Below are positions 61,601 through 64,000 of a DNA stretch of 64,000 nucleotides, piece after piece. Within the stretch, counting starts at the first letter, position 1. Each line of letters opens with the position of its first letter. The notes below the pieces were generated by a model that saw nothing but the letters and a program-made list of their open reading frames with translations, did not search any database and was not told where the DNA came from. Location: assembly GCA_021234155.1 (NCBI GenBank), contig JAJEKV010000071.1, positions 2,465,246-2,529,245 on the forward strand, read 5' to 3'. Origin of the DNA: Isoetes taiwanensis. Its lineage: Eukaryota; Streptophyta; Lycopodiopsida; Isoetales; Isoetaceae. The translations under genes were made by a program, and so were the position numbers.

Positions 61601-64000
61601 GTAAGTGCATTTTTTCTCGTCAGCTCGCACAAGATGACATTTGAGATCCTTCAGAATTAGTGCAGAAGGGTCTTTCCCTTGCCACGAGCTCCCACCTTTG
61701 AACTTAAAATTATCGTCAACGTTATCCTCGATCACCAAGACGTAATTATGGCCTCTACATATTTTACTTCTATCACACGTACGAAGAATGTGGCAATGTT
61801 ATCCGAAGAGATCGCATTTTGAGAAACGAGGGTGGTGGTTCAGTCATCGCATCCCTCATGTAGGAACGGTACCTAGATCCACCAGGATTCCACTTTCATT
61901 CTATTCCACACCTTCTTACAGCATTCTTGGCATCTCGAGGTCGATGAGCAAATCAATGGCATGATATCTTTATATCCCCACGAGTCAACGTGCCCACAAC
62001 CTCTTCACAATGTTGTCGTACCATCATTACGGAATCTATGTGGGTAGGCACCAGCTCTGCAGAAGGTAATCGCTACGCCAGAGGCCAACATTCTTCCCAT
62101 GGATGGAAAGTTCTATTCACCAAGACACTCCTTACCAACCACGCATTTTACACATCGACAAGGTTCACCATATTCTTGTGTCGCCATCGCTTGAAGGAGC
62201 TGGCAACACACCTCCAGTCCGGATGATGTTGTGGAGGGGAATGGCCAGGCAAGCTGAGGGTTTCAAGACGCATCGCTCCCCCATGACATATAGTTGCAGC
62301 TCCTTCACAAGAAGGCTTCACTCTGGATGGTGCCTGGCCCTACAATGTCTCACGGCCGCCATCACATCCGCTTCTCCCTCACACTTTAATGGGAAGCACA
62401 TGGGTGGGGCACTATGGTTTCAAGCAATCTCCACGCACTCACATTGCACCACATGGAATGTTCCCGCCATGCATGTATTCTACTTATGTCCCTCGGCAAC
62501 TACCACATCCCCATCAGACAAGGTTACAGGCCTCTTCCTCAGAGAATCAATACACATATATACTTGTTAAAGACATGCAACCCTCTACGACACATATACT
62601 TAGTAAAACAACGAGACAATGGCAAAGAATCGCAATTATTTACGGCTCATAGCCGCTGCTTTATTTTCTAGTCGTACCGCTGACATTTGACCGGTCAATG
62701 GGCCACTTTTAAATGGAGCGGTTGAATGTGCTGTCATTTTAACTATCTGGCGGGGAATGCTCCTTCAAGTGAAATGGGCCACCGCTCCATTTTGAAGGAA
62801 ACGCCCATTGACGTAAATGGCAATTTTGAATTCAAATGCTACTATGCAGTCGGCCAAGGTTTGCGAATTCACAAATTTATTGTAGAAATATATGAATGTA
62901 TAAGTTATTTTAGGAACATTCGTAGGTTTGTCAATGGTGCTTCTTGCTGTCATCCGTTGATGCTAGATTTAACAATCTCATTGAGTTGTCCTGTGGCAAC
63001 AATAGGAATCATAAGGAGTTGTGCAGTGTTGGTCCGAGGTAACGATGGTGCACGATAAGGTTGTCGCGGTATTGGCACGGTTTGATTGCAAGGAATTATA
63101 AAAACAGATATAGATCCGGTTGGCTGGTAAAATGTTGGTGTTGCACATCGGCCCCATACATGCAATTCACGAAATATTTTGAACCGGCATAGACCTCCAA
63201 CAATGCCAATTGGACAAAGCATATTGGTCTGAACAGCGGCATGTTTTTATTATTCTCAAAATCCACGAACAATGTCCACGAAGAATATGTAATGATGTCG
63301 CATTCTAGGACATCACGTCTCTCCCCGAAAATATCTGTTCGTTTAGGTTCTTCCATTTTAACAAAGCGTCCCACGGTGCTGGTCGCCGCATGAACATGCA
63401 CCCAAACATCGTATCGATGATGGATCGTTATAAACCCCGGCGCTTTATTGCATGCATTCTTCGTCGCATGCACAGACGCTACGTCCACTCAGCGTTGTTC
63501 TGTTTCTTCTGAACCTACCTGAACCTTGACAGTACTAAGTTTTGCTCATCATCGTGATTTGCCCATTTTTCATTTACTTCCTCGGGCGTAATAAGTCTTT
63601 CTAGATGTTCGCGGATATGTGACATGGCTCTATCGTTCATGATACATGTATATATTGAAGCATGCACTTCAATAAACCATTTCAAATAATTGTGTAACTC
63701 CTAATGTTATGTAGGCGTACAAATATACACATCGCTTTCTACTTCACAATTTCATCATAGTCTATTTTGCAATTTTATCCTAGTCTCCGCGAATATTCGT
63801 ACAATACCATATTGAAATTTTATTTTATCATTACATTATTCCATTTAGAAGAGATACCTTGAAGAATGTGGTTCATGCCACCCCATACCTGTTCGAGTGT
63901 GCGGATCAGGCGAACAATAGAAAATGAGAGGGCGACAAAATCTTCATATCCTGCGATATTCACATTTTTAGAGCAATACGTAACTGAACGAAGGCAATGA
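58691..64000. other. Unrecognised sequence to window end
   Basis: The longest open stretches are 62103-62570 (plus) and 63096-63488 (minus, 130 codons). The latter looks coding-like but matches no family I know. A perfect CCCCACAA/TTGTGGGG stem lies near 61139-61161. Nothing else is supported. Confidence 0.3.

Overview
The window looks like repeat-dense nuclear DNA of a land plant (or close streptophyte). The evidence is plant-type Helitron ends, a Ty3/gypsy chromovirus with a C-terminal chromodomain, an L1-type LINE tail and a broken PLS-type PPR gene. I see no ordinary single-copy gene and no tRNA or rRNA gene. I cannot name the species.

The most striking part is 1-37 kb. Positions 715-1895 encode a clearly histone H3-like protein. 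It has an H3 N-terminus (ARTKQT.RK), about 290 extra residues with a charged heptad-repeat block and an NLS, and then a complete H3 histone fold. Directly downstream is a protein of about 505 aa, called X here. It is present three times and always sits about 158 bp before the gag start of the chromovirus. By eye, X carries an H2B-like N-terminal segment, an H4-like middle segment and a weak H2A-like C-terminal segment. If real, this chromovirus family carries relatives of all four core histones next to a chromodomain integrase. The H3 call is strong; the X call is a hypothesis.

Layout. 1-2316: five copies of a 66-bp double hairpin at a 211-214 bp phase around the H3-like gene. 2364-37187: three head-to-tail X-gag-pol units with no LTR between them. 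Unit 1 is 2541-9003. Unit 2 is 9152-23158, split by a 7.5-kb TIR element at 14499-22013. Unit 3 is 23284-37187, split by a Helitron at 27478-34259 and a hAT-like MITE at 36065-36719. 37855-38663: polypurine tract and LTR. 38664-40274: a Helitron filled with a 1.45-kb pyrimidine tract. 40.3-64 kb: degraded repeats, including a 77-bp satellite, minus-strand LTR remains, a purine tract, Helitron ends and a diverged copy of the 14.9-17.7 kb Helitron. Much of it is unrecognised.

The three X-gag-pol copies are damaged mainly at CAG/CTG/CCGG positions, and each copy is clean where another is broken. This suggests base-calling error at CHG-methylated plant DNA, so many frameshifts may not be biological.
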